DNA from: Ligula intestinalis
Taxonomy: Eukaryota > Platyhelminthes > Cestoda > Diphyllobothriidea > Diphyllobothriidae
Direction of reading: 5' to 3'
Assembly (NCBI GenBank): GCA_036362985.1
Contig: JAYGXS010000003.1
Coordinates: 69,141,522 to 69,205,521 of the forward strand
DNA: 64,000 bases
Shown piece after piece: positions 1-12,500 of this stretch. The position numbers were made by a program, and so were the translations under genes. The stretch's first letter is position 1. Every line of letters starts with the position of its first letter. The notes beneath the pieces are model-generated. The model was not told where the DNA came from. It was given only the letters and a program-made list of their open reading frames with translations, and did not search any database.

Positions 1-19
1 AAGAAGGGCATAATTCTAG

Positions 20-440
20 AATCCACCCGGAGGAGGGTTTATTGCGTAGAAACCCAGAGGAATTGTCTCGGATGGCTAGTGCCTCACTGTCAGGTGTGGC
101 TACCACTCTTTGTGCCCCACCCCGGGGCAGGCCTGGCATTGGGAGCGGACTGGCGTTGCCATGCGTCCGCTGTTGCAACACTGTTTTTCAGGGGGTGACA
201 GTGACTTATGAGAGATTGTCTGCGCGTTCTCTTGTGGCCAGGTTGGCCGCATTGGGATAACGTCACGCGACAAGTTGACCCTCGGGCCTTTCATACGCTC
301 GTGCATGCGTCTAAGGTCATCCCGCGTATAAAGTCCTCGCCTGTTATGCGGCCAGAGTTAACGAACAAAGACATTTTGGCTAGGCTCGACGCCTTAGGAA
401 AGCCTCCAAACGTTGCTAGCATTTGTTTCGACTAATATCC
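20..440. repeat. GC-rich dispersed repeat (PLE-associated)
   Basis: GC-rich block that contrasts with the AT-rich surroundings. Bases ~20-260 resemble the reverse complement of 19440-19690; the stretch cattgggagcggact is shared exactly. No intact protein frame recognised. The second locus is embedded in a PLE, so this is probably part of a related element. Confidence 0.6.
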
Positions 441-1234
441 TAACAGGGGTGGCCATTATTAGCCAAACTCGCCTTATTTGCAGGCTTTTACGAATTTTGG
501 TCGAAAACTGAGTTTAATGGTAAACGAGTGTTTTTTAGTCCAGCATCCTACCAGTGAGCCACGGGCCTGTTGCTCTGTTTGCATTTATCGGGAAAAATGG
601 ACATGTTAAAATATAAGAAGAATTATAACAAGAAAATGGACATGATGACTACGATTCCTGGGTTATAGGACGTCTCGGAACAGACCTGGATACGTCTTCT
701 CTTACTACTACCGGTTGTTATGTGACTTCAGGAGTTGGCAGCAAATTAAATCCCATGATACAGCATGACAATGGCGTCCCGTGATCGGTAAAAAAATTTC
801 TACCGAGAGCCGACAGTTCGACGCATAAATCATGTAAAATGTCGAAGTTTGCGAAGATATTCGTAAACCGGCATTAAAGCATGTACAAAAATTTACAAGT
901 CATAATGAACATTTTTAGGCAAATTTTGATATGCAAAGGAACTATAAAAAATAATTACTGTTTTTTTATGAAAAAAATTTTTCTTAAGAATCCCCAAGTT
1001 GTGAAGACGTACAAATAGCAAGAAATTGAAACAAATACATCTTGTCTTAAGTTGAATGATTTACCACAAAACTTTATTGATATGAGAAAACCTTTGGTTT
1101 AGCCAAAATATTTAAGCCATATTGTTCACGAGGTCAAGTGACGCGAACGAACGTCTTCAAAGAATTCATCATAAGGCAATACAATAATATACAGGAGGGT
1201 ATAATATTCATAAGTTTGAACAAGCACTCAGTAG
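441..1234. other. AT-rich sequence without recognisable gene
   Basis: No long frame, no exon-like match to the other symporter copies and no clear repeat. Probably intron of copy 1 or a TE-eroded spacer. Confidence 0.5.
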
Positions 1235-1565
1235 TAGTTATAGGAAAGGAAGGAGGGGTAAAGGACTCATAGGTGCTGGCTTAATTGGGGCGCAGAGAGG
1301 GGAAAGGGTGGGAGGAATGTGAGGGGGTCTGGTAATTATTCAATGTCATTCCGTCGTCCTTGGCTCGCGTTTTGTGTGAGGACGCAATGTGGCATCGTCT
1401 CGTGAGGGCGTGTGGAGCGTGGGATGCTTGCTTTTGCTGCCTCATCAGCGTTTCGCAGCGTGGTAGGAAGCAAGTGGACGGACAATGATTTGGCCTTTGG
1501 CAACGGAAGCCTTTAGGCTGCTACAAACGCCTATTGTGCACATAAGACCGGCTAAGTTAAGAAAA
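1235..1565 (-). mobile_element. Penelope-like element, 3' end relic
   Basis: Read on the minus strand, 1560 down to ~1490 gives KPVLCAQ, stop, AFVAA, stop, RLPLPKA. This is the end of a PLE GIY-YIG protein, matching KPPVCCQKTLVAAVCLPWP at 48.1 kb. It continues into the purine-rich 3' region (ggggaaagggtggg...tgtgaggacgcaa) shared with 41770-41990, 47985-48020 and the arm at 8740-8960. Confidence 0.65.
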
Positions 1566-2290
1566 CAATAATTTTAAAACTGAAATTATTCCTTGTTTCT
1601 GGCAATTAATGCAAATCCTTAAGAATGGCTTCATTTGCATTTGAGAAAATTTAGACTAAATTTCCTGGTTACAGATTCTATATATGTTAAACTTGCCTTA
1701 CTTGCAACATAATAAAAAGTTTAGTTCTGTCATACGCAATAGCATAGGAACTTCCTTCCAAATGAGCCTTTTCGCAATTTCGCCAAAATTAATGCATATT
1801 GATTAAAGTGGCAAATTTCCTAACTCAATGCCTTTTTCCGGATAACAGCTACTAAGTGGATCAATATTACGTGATGAAATATGTGCTAAACTCCCAGATA
1901 AAAATTTGTCATGGCCGTCACAAGATGGTGGGCACACCGGTTAAAGAATATGTATGTGCTGTCGTGCCATGGAGCCAACTACGAAGCTCTTGCAGGCCGT
2001 GGCATAGCGACGCGTTTAATCATGGTTTTATCCACATCTAGGGTTGCGTAAGACTGGTTGATGACGGCTTATAAGCCGCAAAAGCCCATTTCAATCTCCC
2101 TTGTCTACTTTGGTCCAATTTTATAGGTATACAGATATATACTATTTGTTGGAAGAAATTCGTTGGGAGACACTCAGCAAATTTATTGTAAATCGTTGAC
2201 TCTGCCACACCAGATCGTCGTCCGACGTTTGGAGGACGTGTGCAGAACAGTGAGTATTTTAAAAGTTATAAAAAAATGATAAAGGTTTGT
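1566..2290. other. AT-rich spacer with a short dispersed repeat
   Basis: No gene seen. Bases ~1700-1810 resemble 14620-14730 in the same orientation (tctgt.ata.gcaatag.atagga...tttcgccaaaa), so this is a diverged dispersed repeat of unknown kind. Confidence 0.45.
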
Positions 2291-2299
2291 CATGGTGGG

Positions 2300-3080
2300 T
2301 CAATAGCAGGACTTCTTGCTTGAAGCCTTACCAGGCTTCCTTGAGGTTGTTGTACATCGCACCTCAATCAACGTGCCTATTAATGCCTGAGTTGTCAGAG
2401 TTAATGAGTTCAAACAAGCGCGGCCTTTCCTTTATGGACAGGAGCCTAAAATGCGGATTTGGTTTCGTGCAAATTTCTGCTCAGTTTCAAGCGAATGCAT
2501 GCTGACATGGGACAGTTGATAGTGCCTCTTTACCGTTAACTGATGTTCGCGTAAGCCTGTAAAAGCAGACTTTCGTGTTTGTCCAGAATAAACTGCATGG
2601 CGATTGCCACACGAAATTTCGAAAACAAATTCTTTTCTGTCCAAATAGCCAACCCTATCCTAAGGGTGTAGGAGTTGATTTCGTATATCATTATGCTAAA
2701 TTAATTACTGCAGAGAGCACGACTGGAAGGAAATTATGTGAGATTTTGTTTAATATGTCCACTGGAAAAACCCGAATGGAAACTTTAGTCAAAGGTGACA
2801 GGTATCTGCAAACAATCCACGTATTAAGAGGAAGAATAATCAACCGCTTAAACATATGTGTATTCGACTGACGTTTTGAAATCCGGCGTGGATTTATCAT
2901 TAGAAACATAAGTAGGCAAAAGTACCAGAAATGGGTAATGCATGCGCAGGAGTTTGCAGTATTTATAGGATGCAGTCATTACTGCAAAAATATAGCGACA
3001 ATTAACGTTAATTGCCTTCTTATGTGTGAATAGTTTGTTGGAGCGCCTGACGAATAAACGTATAGTCCCAGCGATCAAGT
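2300..3080 (-). mobile_element. Penelope-like element relic with GIY-YIG endonuclease
   Basis: The minus-strand frame from 2644 encodes CGNRHAVYSGQTRKSAF then LREHQLTVKRHYQLSHVSMHSLET, a PLE GIY-YIG core (usual C...YVGQTGR...EH...HSLETGH). After a frame change it reads LFELINSDNSGINRHVD (usual FLEAW.S...SINRHIDL), down to ~2340. Bases 2870-3080 resemble the repeat arm at 5519-5650 (gacgttt.gaatcc.gcg.ggat, then gcgcagg..ttg.agtattt). Broken by stops and frameshifts. Confidence 0.7.
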
Positions 3081-3286
3081 CTTTTTCTTCTCAATTGCTT
3101 CCTGGGACTCGTATGTTCGCTTGCATTGGCAATCCACGTACTGTAAGCTAGATGACTAAAATGAACCCGGAGAAACGTGGAAGCGTAAACTATGCTTCAT
3201 AAAATTTATCACCTCCACAGGATCGATTCCATGTGTTGACTCATCCAATCCGGCAGTAGAGCCTTTTTGGTTTTGCACATTTTCAG

Positions 3287-3524
3287 AGAACGCTTATGTT
3301 TGTTTTTAAATTCTCCTACCAAGCTAGCATTGCGCCAGTTGTCATGGATCAGTCCATTTGGGAACTCTGTTCGCATTCAATACCGGGACAGGAAAGCATG
3401 ACAATCATCACGGCGGTCATTATTTGGATAGCACTCCCACTGGCCTTTGGAACATGCTGCAGTCTCAGTTTTTTTACTCTTAAATATAACGCTTGTCAAA
3501 ATATGAGCTTAGAGGATGCATTGA
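3287..3524 (+). CDS. copy 1 exon A (residues 1-79 of the visible part)
   Basis: Acceptor tttcag at 3281-3286, donor gtacgt at 3525. Encodes LMFVFKF...VVMDQSIWELC followed by a strongly hydrophobic helix (MTIITAVIIWIALPLAFGT). This corresponds to the DUR3 segment LMFGIIN...VFVDQSYWQ...GGLVWFSIPF. The frame stays open to 3601, but the gtacgt donor gives the phase (1) that the next exon needs, and the extra residues after 3524 have no family match. Confidence 0.8.
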
Positions 3525-6500
3525 GTACGTTGCTGCTTTTGGAGTTTTATATATTCGGAATTCATTGCGTCGATACGTTTACCCTGAAACCAAGCAAGTA
3601 AATTCAAGAGTTTGAAACTAAATTCGGCAAATATTTGTTAACAGTACCTAACTTTTTAAAATATTAGACTGGGACTCATTAGTCACGTAGTGATTCCATA
3701 AACCTGCAAGTCCGAATAGCAGTTATTCATTCCGCGTATTTTAAAAGCAATTTTCCTCCTCCCTAAAAGAAATTCTACCCATAAAAATTTCTCAGATTCT
3801 AGCCTACTTTACCCTGGCCTTTTTTATTACTTTAACATGTGAACAGTGATTGAATGATGAATATGAACCAAACGACGTAATAAAACCTTATCCAGCTATT
3901 AAATGTTCATGATCTCCACATCTAAATCAGTCCAATTATGAAGAAGTAAAAGTGCATTTAATGCCAAACTGATTTTTCAAGTTTAGCATGAAAATATTCA
4001 CAGAATTCAAGACTTTAACTCGAAAATAACTGGTACAACTGAAAGTTAAAGGAAAGCAGACGAAACTGACCACAGGGCTCTGAGTAGCAAATTCGTAAAT
4101 TCATGGACTCTTAAGTGTGGATACAAACTTTTCATTTAGGAGGCTATGAAACGAACAAAAGGTGAAAAGACAGCTCCATAAATTGTTTGTGTGAACTGAT
4201 ATATGAAGTGCAAGTGGGGAAAATATCCATCCATCAAGTTTTCTTACTGTGAGAGGAGACTGCACCGCAAGATATTATTTGTCTACTATGAAATATTGTC
4301 TACTGTTTACTGTTAAAGGAAATTATGTATTCCACAAATCTTTACCAGCCATGGCACCAATTACGGTGTATGAAGAATTGTTTGGTCAGAAGGGCGTTGT
4401 CCTCTTGTTTGCAATGAATGCCTATGTCCTGGTTACTGTCGGCCTATTTCAAATCTTCTCAATCAGCTCCATTCTTACGGTTGATATTTTTTCAATTCAC
4501 ATTCAAGTAAGTTTTCACGTTTTTTGCCTTATTTCAATATGATCTATCAATGAGTGATCACAGCAAAGTTCATTTGCGAATTTACGAAAAGGTTGACCTA
4601 GACATATTTCAAACTCTTTAATTTCTTGTGGTTGTCCACTGATTTATTCGCAGCAAATAATAAATAGTATTTCCAAGGGAAAAACAGCGCCATCCACAAA
4701 CTTAGACCGAATCAATGCGTACATATTAATCGTTGCGACGCATCATCACCTCTAACTGCAAACTCTGCCTTAAGCCTTTGAACGCCAGCAGTAAAATAAA
4801 ATGAAGAAGAATTCAATGATTCTTTTATATTGGTTCACTCGTCAAATATCAAGTTGCGGTCCATTTTTTCAATGGATTATAAAAATCAAACGCGCGTCGT
4901 TGAATTATTGGCCAATGGTCGGCTTGAAACTTATTCTAGATATTTTAATTAAAAACATCTGGCTGAAAATACCAATAGAACTCTTTACAGATACCTCCGC
5001 TCATCAGTTAAACGAATAAATGTTAGGTAGTAATGGTGCTCATCTCATGCCTATTCATTACTGTCCTGCACTCCCGTTAATACCGAATGAACAAGGGCAC
5101 TCGCGAGTTCTCCCTACGCGTAATTTCGGGAAAAAGAAACAAACCTCCACAAGATTTTAGCAACAGAAGCCCACGGAAAAACATTACCTGAATCCGACCA
5201 AATCCAGAATCAATCATTACTCAATAATCTTGTTGTTGCTGTAAACTATTGGATATTTTTTAAGGCGTAAAATTTACAGTGCTCTTACATGCAAACTGTC
5301 GTCCCTAAACAGAATAACAAGAAGGCGAAAGTGCTGACCACAAACGATGGGTTCTATTGTTCTAACCGGAGACTTATCAATGAATCCACCTACGCGAAAA
5401 CCCTACGGGAAGGTGGCAAGATAGACGGTCGTTCGAATTGTTTAAACCTCCTACATAGGTTGTTGCCAATAGCAGAGAATATACGAATCCTAGGAAACAG
5501 TTCAGAAGAGTAGGATGCGATCACTGCAACAGTAGTTTTATTTGCCTGACGTTTCAGATTCCATCGGGAATCCTCAATCATATGTGATGGTAACACGGTC
5601 ATGGTCATGCGCAGATAGGGTTAATACATGCGCAGGTTGTACGTTATTTGTAGTCCATAGTGGTGATCCGCGTGTGTGTGTGTGATAATTATGCACTTCT
5701 GTAGCCACCGCTAGGGTCTTAATTGATGTGGTACTATTTTGACACTTTGCTTTCGACTCACTTATTGCCACGACTGCTTTGTCAGCCTCAGATGTGGGCC
5801 TGATAAATGCGTGCCGGGTCATGAGACCGAAAAACCCACTGCCACGGCAGGAAACGGCTGGAGTCGTTTACCAGATCTGCTGCAGTTGTGGACAAAGGAA
5901 CCACGTCGGAGTAACTGGAAGATTGCTCCGGACGCTAGTGACCAAGCATGCAGTGGCAGTGAGGAAGAAAGACGTCACCTCCCAGGTTGCAGCCCAATCG
6001 GCGGGACCCGGCCACAGTTTCAAGTTTGACGAGGCCGAAATCCGCGCAAGAGGTGAAAATGGCGTGAGCCACGAGCTGCTGCACTTATGGTTCTCAGGAT
6101 CCCAGTCTATCAACAAGCGCAAGGATTTGGCTTTCCCATACGCTGTACTGAGAGGGTTCCTGAGTAAGAGAATCAGTCACATGGGAAGGGCTGGGCGCAG
6201 CAACAACTCTGACGACAGCGAGTGTAATTGTCGTGTTATTATAAAGCCCGCATCCAACGCCGACAGGGCAATTGTGGCAATTAGTGAGTCGAACGCGAAG
6301 TGTCAAACCAGCATCACATCAAATAAGACTAAAGCGGTGGCTACAGAAGTGAATAATTATCACTCACACGCGAATGACCACTATGAACAATAAATACCGT
6401 GCAACCTGTGCATGTCTTTACGCTATTTGCGCATGACCGTGACTGTGTTACTATCACCTATGATTTAGGATTCCCGACGGAATCCAAAACGTCAGGCAAA

Positions 6501-9500
6501 TAAAACTGCTGTTCCAGTGACTGCATCCTCTTCTTCTATATAGGAAGTGTTAGCTTGAAGTAAAGGTCAGTCCATCTGAATATACTCTGATGGTCATTTA
6601 AAAGGATCTACCTGGGTAAATACATACTCGGCATGCAAGGCCATGAAAAATAAGAATCCATTGCCTGAAACTTTATCTGAGTTAGAATGTTAGCCATCTA
6701 GCTGGTTTGTAATAGTTAGAATCGTGTCACTTATGACTGCAATTCGTCGTGACCTCGTCAGTAGAATTGCTTTAATCGTCTGTCAATTTTCAACTGATCG
6801 GCTATAATGTTGCATTTTCTATGCAGCAGTCACGTTTGACAGGATACATAAAAAGCTCAAAAAGAAACATGTGATAATCAGGAAAATACCAGTTATGATT
6901 GACGTTGGCAGATTCTCCAGGTAATCAAGTTCGCCGTACGTACGCCAAAACCAATCTCAGCTACCAAACGTGGGATTATCTGGCCGAAATACCTGATACA
7001 TCACGTAAAATAGGTCATGCTTTTACTCTCTTTCAGCCATTCCGTGTTTGCTACGATACAAACTGTTGCCTTCTTTGCGGTAAAACTCGTGACGCAATAG
7101 CCCGTCCAAAAGACAAATGCGAATGTCGTCCTGTGAGTGCCTGTGAGCAGTGTCAACACGACTTGAGGTGAGCTGACTATGTACCAAACTGTTAGTGTTG
7201 GACAGCTTTCTTATACAACTTTTCTGATCTATCTTATTCCATCGTTTTTTATAAGGTTTGGCAGTTTTTCAAAGAAGGCATGCTTACTAAACGCTGAAAG
7301 GGTTGCACTGGCCGTTTTCCCCTGAGGCTAACTTCAGAGCCTCGTTACAAATCACACAGCGGAATGTTAACTTTGCGGACATAAAGAAAGTAGTTATGAC
7401 TTAACAGACCGACATGCAAATAAAACAGGTGAAAAGTCTTGCCAAAGTAGCGTCTTACTTAGTCGAACTGGTAGAAAAACAGTTGCTTTTTGGCTGATTT
7501 TATCTTAGGGCCTCAACGTAGAATGCACCAACAGGTTAAGATTCTCATTCCCCCCCTCAGAATAGGTGGTCCGCATAGATATACCTTTATAAATTGCAGA
7601 AAGGCAGGCACCTGGGGAGATTTCTTTACTAGAGTAATAAGTGTACGTCAAATGTTTTCTGTATTGATATTTCAGGGCTCTTGGCAATGTTGCTGGGCCC
7701 GTGAAGCTCACGTCCAGCTGCCGAGTCCATACTCTCTTTCGAGCCTATGAAGAACGTTTGGAGAAAGTGAATGGAATAGCCATCCTCCTCATTTTGGGAG
7801 TCATGTTGCCAGTTGGTTTGTTTCTTAATTATCCGGGAGTAAGTGCACAGCTAGCTTAAGCCATTTCCACATCTGCTTATGTTATATTAAACCTGTCCAA
7901 ATAAATAACAGGAAGTATGCTTTTCTCGAGAACACAATAGGTGAAGCCGTAACCAATACTTATATTTAGTTGACTGTAATATTCTACATAGAGGTTCAAA
8001 ATTTGACTTAAGCTTTTTTGCCCCGGCCAATAAAATCCCAAGCAGCGTTGTTGATAAAAGTTAACTGAAGCTTCGTCACCAGACTGAAAAACATTGTAGA
8101 ATGGCTTTTATCAGCAGTGAATATATTCTCTCCACGCAAACTATTTATCGTGAATTTAAAACCGAAACGACAGACTAGCAGCTGAAGGGCTTATGAATTA
8201 GTATAGGAAGACAAACGAATCTCCCCCTTCTATGATGTTGCCAAAAAACAGGTTGAAGAACCAAAGCAAGCTAGACTAATGAACGCCTTAGAAAAGGCAT
8301 AATCAGCATAATTCGGACTCAGGAATGCCATAGTTTATGGACGCAATATAATTTGTGTGACAGAATTAACTTTTTTTTCAATTTTTAGAATACAAATTCG
8401 TTTGCTATAGAGAACCTATGATTTGTAGATATATTTTCATCTGCAAAGATGTTAAATTTTATCAAACAACACACAGAGGACTGACATAAATCAACATAAG
8501 AAGGCAGTTTTTAGGATACACCATCAAGCAGTCGGAATACACTGTGACTGTTATTTAAAATGCTTCATGGATACGTTCAATACTTTTTTGCAACAGGAAG
8601 CGTAATGTAAAAGAAACGTTGAGCCTCACAAAACTGAATGATACTTGGAAATATATTTGCATAAAATTAAATGTTTTTGGTTATTCATCCTCAGGCAAGT
8701 ACAATCGCATAAAAGAGGTTAGAGTTAACAAAAGCTTAAGCAACCCACCGGGATCAAATAGGGTGAGAGGAGGACCAGGTGTAAAGGGATCAAATGGTCA
8801 GATAGCAGTCCTTATTTGGTGCTGGAGAGAAAGAAGGGGGAAGGGGCTCCGTTAATTTATTCGCGTTGCCTCGTCGTGCGTTTCTTGCGGCTTGTTAAGA
8901 GGTGTACGGCCGCACAGTGTCACGGTTTCGCGATGGCGTGGGAATATATGCTCTCCCTGGCTCGTCGCCGTCTCGCGGCTTGCTGAAGATGATTGTTCGG
9001 CCATCGATTTCGACGAAGTTTATTATATGCATTTAACTGTTTGGTGCAGCGAAATGACTGAAGAACAAGGTGTAGATTTAAATTATAGTAGACGTAGCAG
9101 GCCTTAACCGCACTCTCCACCTCCACTTAGGGTTAAGCATGGCAAAAAGTGATCCAGCGTCGCGCTGGCATTAACGCACTACCTATACCTTCAGTATGTG
9201 TAAGACATCGTCAAAGAGTCAGAGACTGATACGGCTACCACTATTTATCCTACTAATTTGCAGTTTAGCTGAGCGTTAGTAGCACCGGTATAATTACTGA
9301 CACTGATTAAGCGTGCTCTGTGACATACACACTCTCGACTTCAACAAGGTGTGTGAATCTGACTTTTTACTATTCCGAGAAAATATATGCTTGTGGCCCA
9401 GTTCACCTTAAAGTTTGCCTTGGTTTCCTCTATTTCAGCTATATACATCAACCTGTGACAGCATTTTCTGAGTTTGGACTATGGAGAGTAGAATACTGTT

Positions 9501-12500
9501 GCTAGAAGTAATGTGCGAATGCTAAGCTTGCCATTTCTACCGGTCATAGTTGCTAATGCCAGCAGATAGTATACATTAGTACGTCCTGAACGTCCATGTA
9601 GGAAATGTATGCCTTTTACTGCATTAATAACAGATATGCATCCTATTATTGCAAATTGCATAACAGATGGGACTTTGAGCTCACCAGCTTTGAAATATTC
9701 AACATTGGTAGGAAGAGTGTGGATGCACGATGAATTGGTCATTGGTGACGGGAGCTTTAGTGCCTGTACAAGCGCCTTCTGTGCTTCTAAAATAGGGTAA
9801 GTTAGCCGTAGGGGGACAGAAGAAGCCGTCGTCAGTATCCGCTGACGCGGAATCTGGGAATTTTTCGCTGGCACTTTAAACAGGACTCGAAACGTTTTTG
9901 TTGACGTCTTCCCGATGACTCCTGCCGACGAAGTGAGCAAACATCGCCGTAGATATTAACGCTAACATGCCCTGGTTTAGCCAAGCAACATGGTGTTCTC
10001 GTATGGTCTTGTATAGTTATCTTGTTTTTTGACCAATATAACCTGCACCACAGGAGCCAGTTAAGGCGTAGATGTGTATTAAAGAGATCCAACGCGGGAC
10101 GACCGGGCACTATGAAGCTCAATTGTAAAAGCAGTAGTAGTAAAGTCTGCCTTGACAGCTGCTGAAAGTGAGTAAGGGTAGGTAGTGCGGTAGTACCAGC
10201 GCAAATTCTTCTGTCAGTTAAGACTAACTTACGTGGTGTTCTGACCTGCATTAGAAAGAGCACCGCCGCTGGATCTCGGTTTGGTTTTCTTGACCTTAAA
10301 TAAAGGTGGAGAGTGCGGTTGCCGTTACCTTCGTCTACTATCACTTAAATGTAGCACTTCCTCTCCAGTCACCTTCGCTGCATAAATATGTTTGGTGCAT
10401 ATGGTGAACTTCATAGAAATTGACGGTCGAATGTTCATCACTTGTTCGCGAGGCAGCCACAGCATGCATCCCTAAGCAGCGCACGCCGCCGTGAAACCGT
10501 GACACCATGGGTCCTGAAACCTTCCAGTAAGTAGCGAGATAGGGAAAATGGGGTGACTTGAACTAATTGCCAAAGCCCCTTCGTCCCTCCTCCCCCTTTT
10601 TGGTCCCTTATTATGACTAGAATCTGACCGTTTAATCTCCTAACACGTCTATCTCTCTCCCTCTAATTCCTAGTGAGTGGTAATTTACACTTTTGTTAAC
10701 TCTTTCCTACCATGTTTAAATGCATTTGCATAATTCATGAAAATCAAAAACGTTCGTTTACCTAACTCGTGACTTTAACTGAAATGTGTTTTAAATAACA
10801 GTCAGTTTCGCGAGGATCATTGTTTACTTTACATAGTACTCCCTGTTTCGGGAAAATTTTAAACTTATCCGCGAAACATTTAAATAAGAGTCGCAATCTA
10901 TTCTTACCGCTTAATATAATAAAAACTGCGTACTTATTTGTGGGTTGTATTAGCTCGCAATGTGCTATTTGAATGAGGCACGGAATGGGTGTGGGCATGG
11001 ACTGATCATGACTACCAAATCTCTCTCATTCCTATGTTTGCGTAGCCAACATTTTTGCTTTCTCATTTTCTCTGACGATGGCTTCTCGTGTGGAGCCGAT
11101 AGCTCGAAATAATAAAATTGCCGTTCTACATATCTCTGCTTCTTATTCTTCTTCTCCTTTGGAACTAATAACATTTCGAATCTTTGCAGGTGAGATGATG
11201 TATAATCGAAAGGGTTTGTTCGCCTAATTTAACTTCCTATGAATTACAACTAAGTGGGTAAGGGATACTTATACGGCTGCCTTAATAAGGCAAGTTAAGA
11301 GGAATCATCCACTGTACATGTGACCATGCGCAATATCCGTGGAAATGGGGTTGAGCATTAAGGTTAATTTAAGGATTTGCTCTGTGTTCGTGTAACCTGT
11401 ATGTTTAAATTACGAGTATGACTGGCTTAAGTTTAAGATAACATTTTACACTAAGGGTTTCTTATAACAGTGCTGTAGTCTACCATTTATATCTAACTAC
11501 TTTGTTTGTTTTAGTGCATTATTTAAGCTCGATTACAGTATTGATTTTTAAATGGGTTTTAATAATTTTACTAATTTTATAGTCTAGATCATTTTATTTA
11601 TTTTAGTTTTGTTTTATTTTTGTGTAATTTTTAGTTCATTACTATTTACTGTTATTAGTTTTCGATTAATTTAGTTCTATCTCATTTTCAAAAGCCCACA
11701 CAGTGACTGTCATAAACAACGAAAAACAGTTCTTTGAACGGACTTATTACTTCGAAAATACATTGTACAGCAAGCCTTTCTGTAATTTCGCTTTAGGAAT
11801 CTTCTTTCAAAAAACTTAAGCTTTCGTGCAACCCAACTGTATGTGCGTTTATTCACAGATTCCACGTAGCTGCACTTTTCGGCATAATGTTGAATTGAGA
11901 ATTCAATAACATCTTACTGCTAAGGTTAATGCTATAGTCATTAATGAGGCTATCAGCACCGCTGTTACTGGGGCTCCGGGAAGCGTTGTCTACTCTCTCT
12001 TCTGGGGTAGATTAACTGGAGCAGCAGTTGTCGGTGGGTCTACAATCAGCGCTCTTCTGGCCATTTTCGTGACGTTAATACTGCGGTGGCTTTTAAGAGC
12101 TTCACTGCTACCCACACTCAGTAAGTAATTCTGTAAATTCACACTCGAAATGACTGCTTACGTTCGCTCCTGCCAACTTAAAAGCATGCTTACAGAAATT
12201 GAGTTTTCTGCACAAATTCTTCAAGAAAAATCACAATTCTAAAACAGTTTAGCCAACCACTTGCTTCTTAGATGTTAAGCTCCTTAAAATCTATTAGCAC
12301 TATTCAATGAAAAACATTTTTGACACAAAAGATGTAAGATAGAGATTGTCCGTAACTTAGGGTCCTAAATAAAACAGATAAAATACGGGATCAAACAAAT
12401 TTCTGCGGCAAAATCTATTTCAGTTAACAGCAACGTGGGTATTTTCTAAAAGTCCGGATTCATATTTCGTTGGAAAGGAAATAACACTTGAAGCTTTTCA

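Larger units (their letters stand above)
5510..6535 (+). mobile_element. short Penelope-like unit between inverted repeat arms
   Basis: Left arm ~5519-5810 and right arm ~6230-6530 are inverted copies, roughly 80-85% alike by eye. Both carry gttttatttgcctgacgttt, a cgtcgggaatcct-like block and the gtagccaccgct block. Between and partly inside them lies a GIY-YIG coding frame (5779-6393). No reverse transcriptase is visible, so it is a short derivative and not a full PLE. LTR-like repeats in direct or inverted orientation are known for PLEs. Confidence 0.8.

Noticed and set aside
42..435. Overlapping open frames on both strands at the left end
   Set aside because: The block is a dispersed repeat also found inverted at 19440-19690; no protein family features.
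3525..3601. Extension of exon A to the end of its open frame (to 3601)
   Set aside because: The gtacgt donor at 3525 gives the correct phase to exon B, and the extra residues have no family counterpart.
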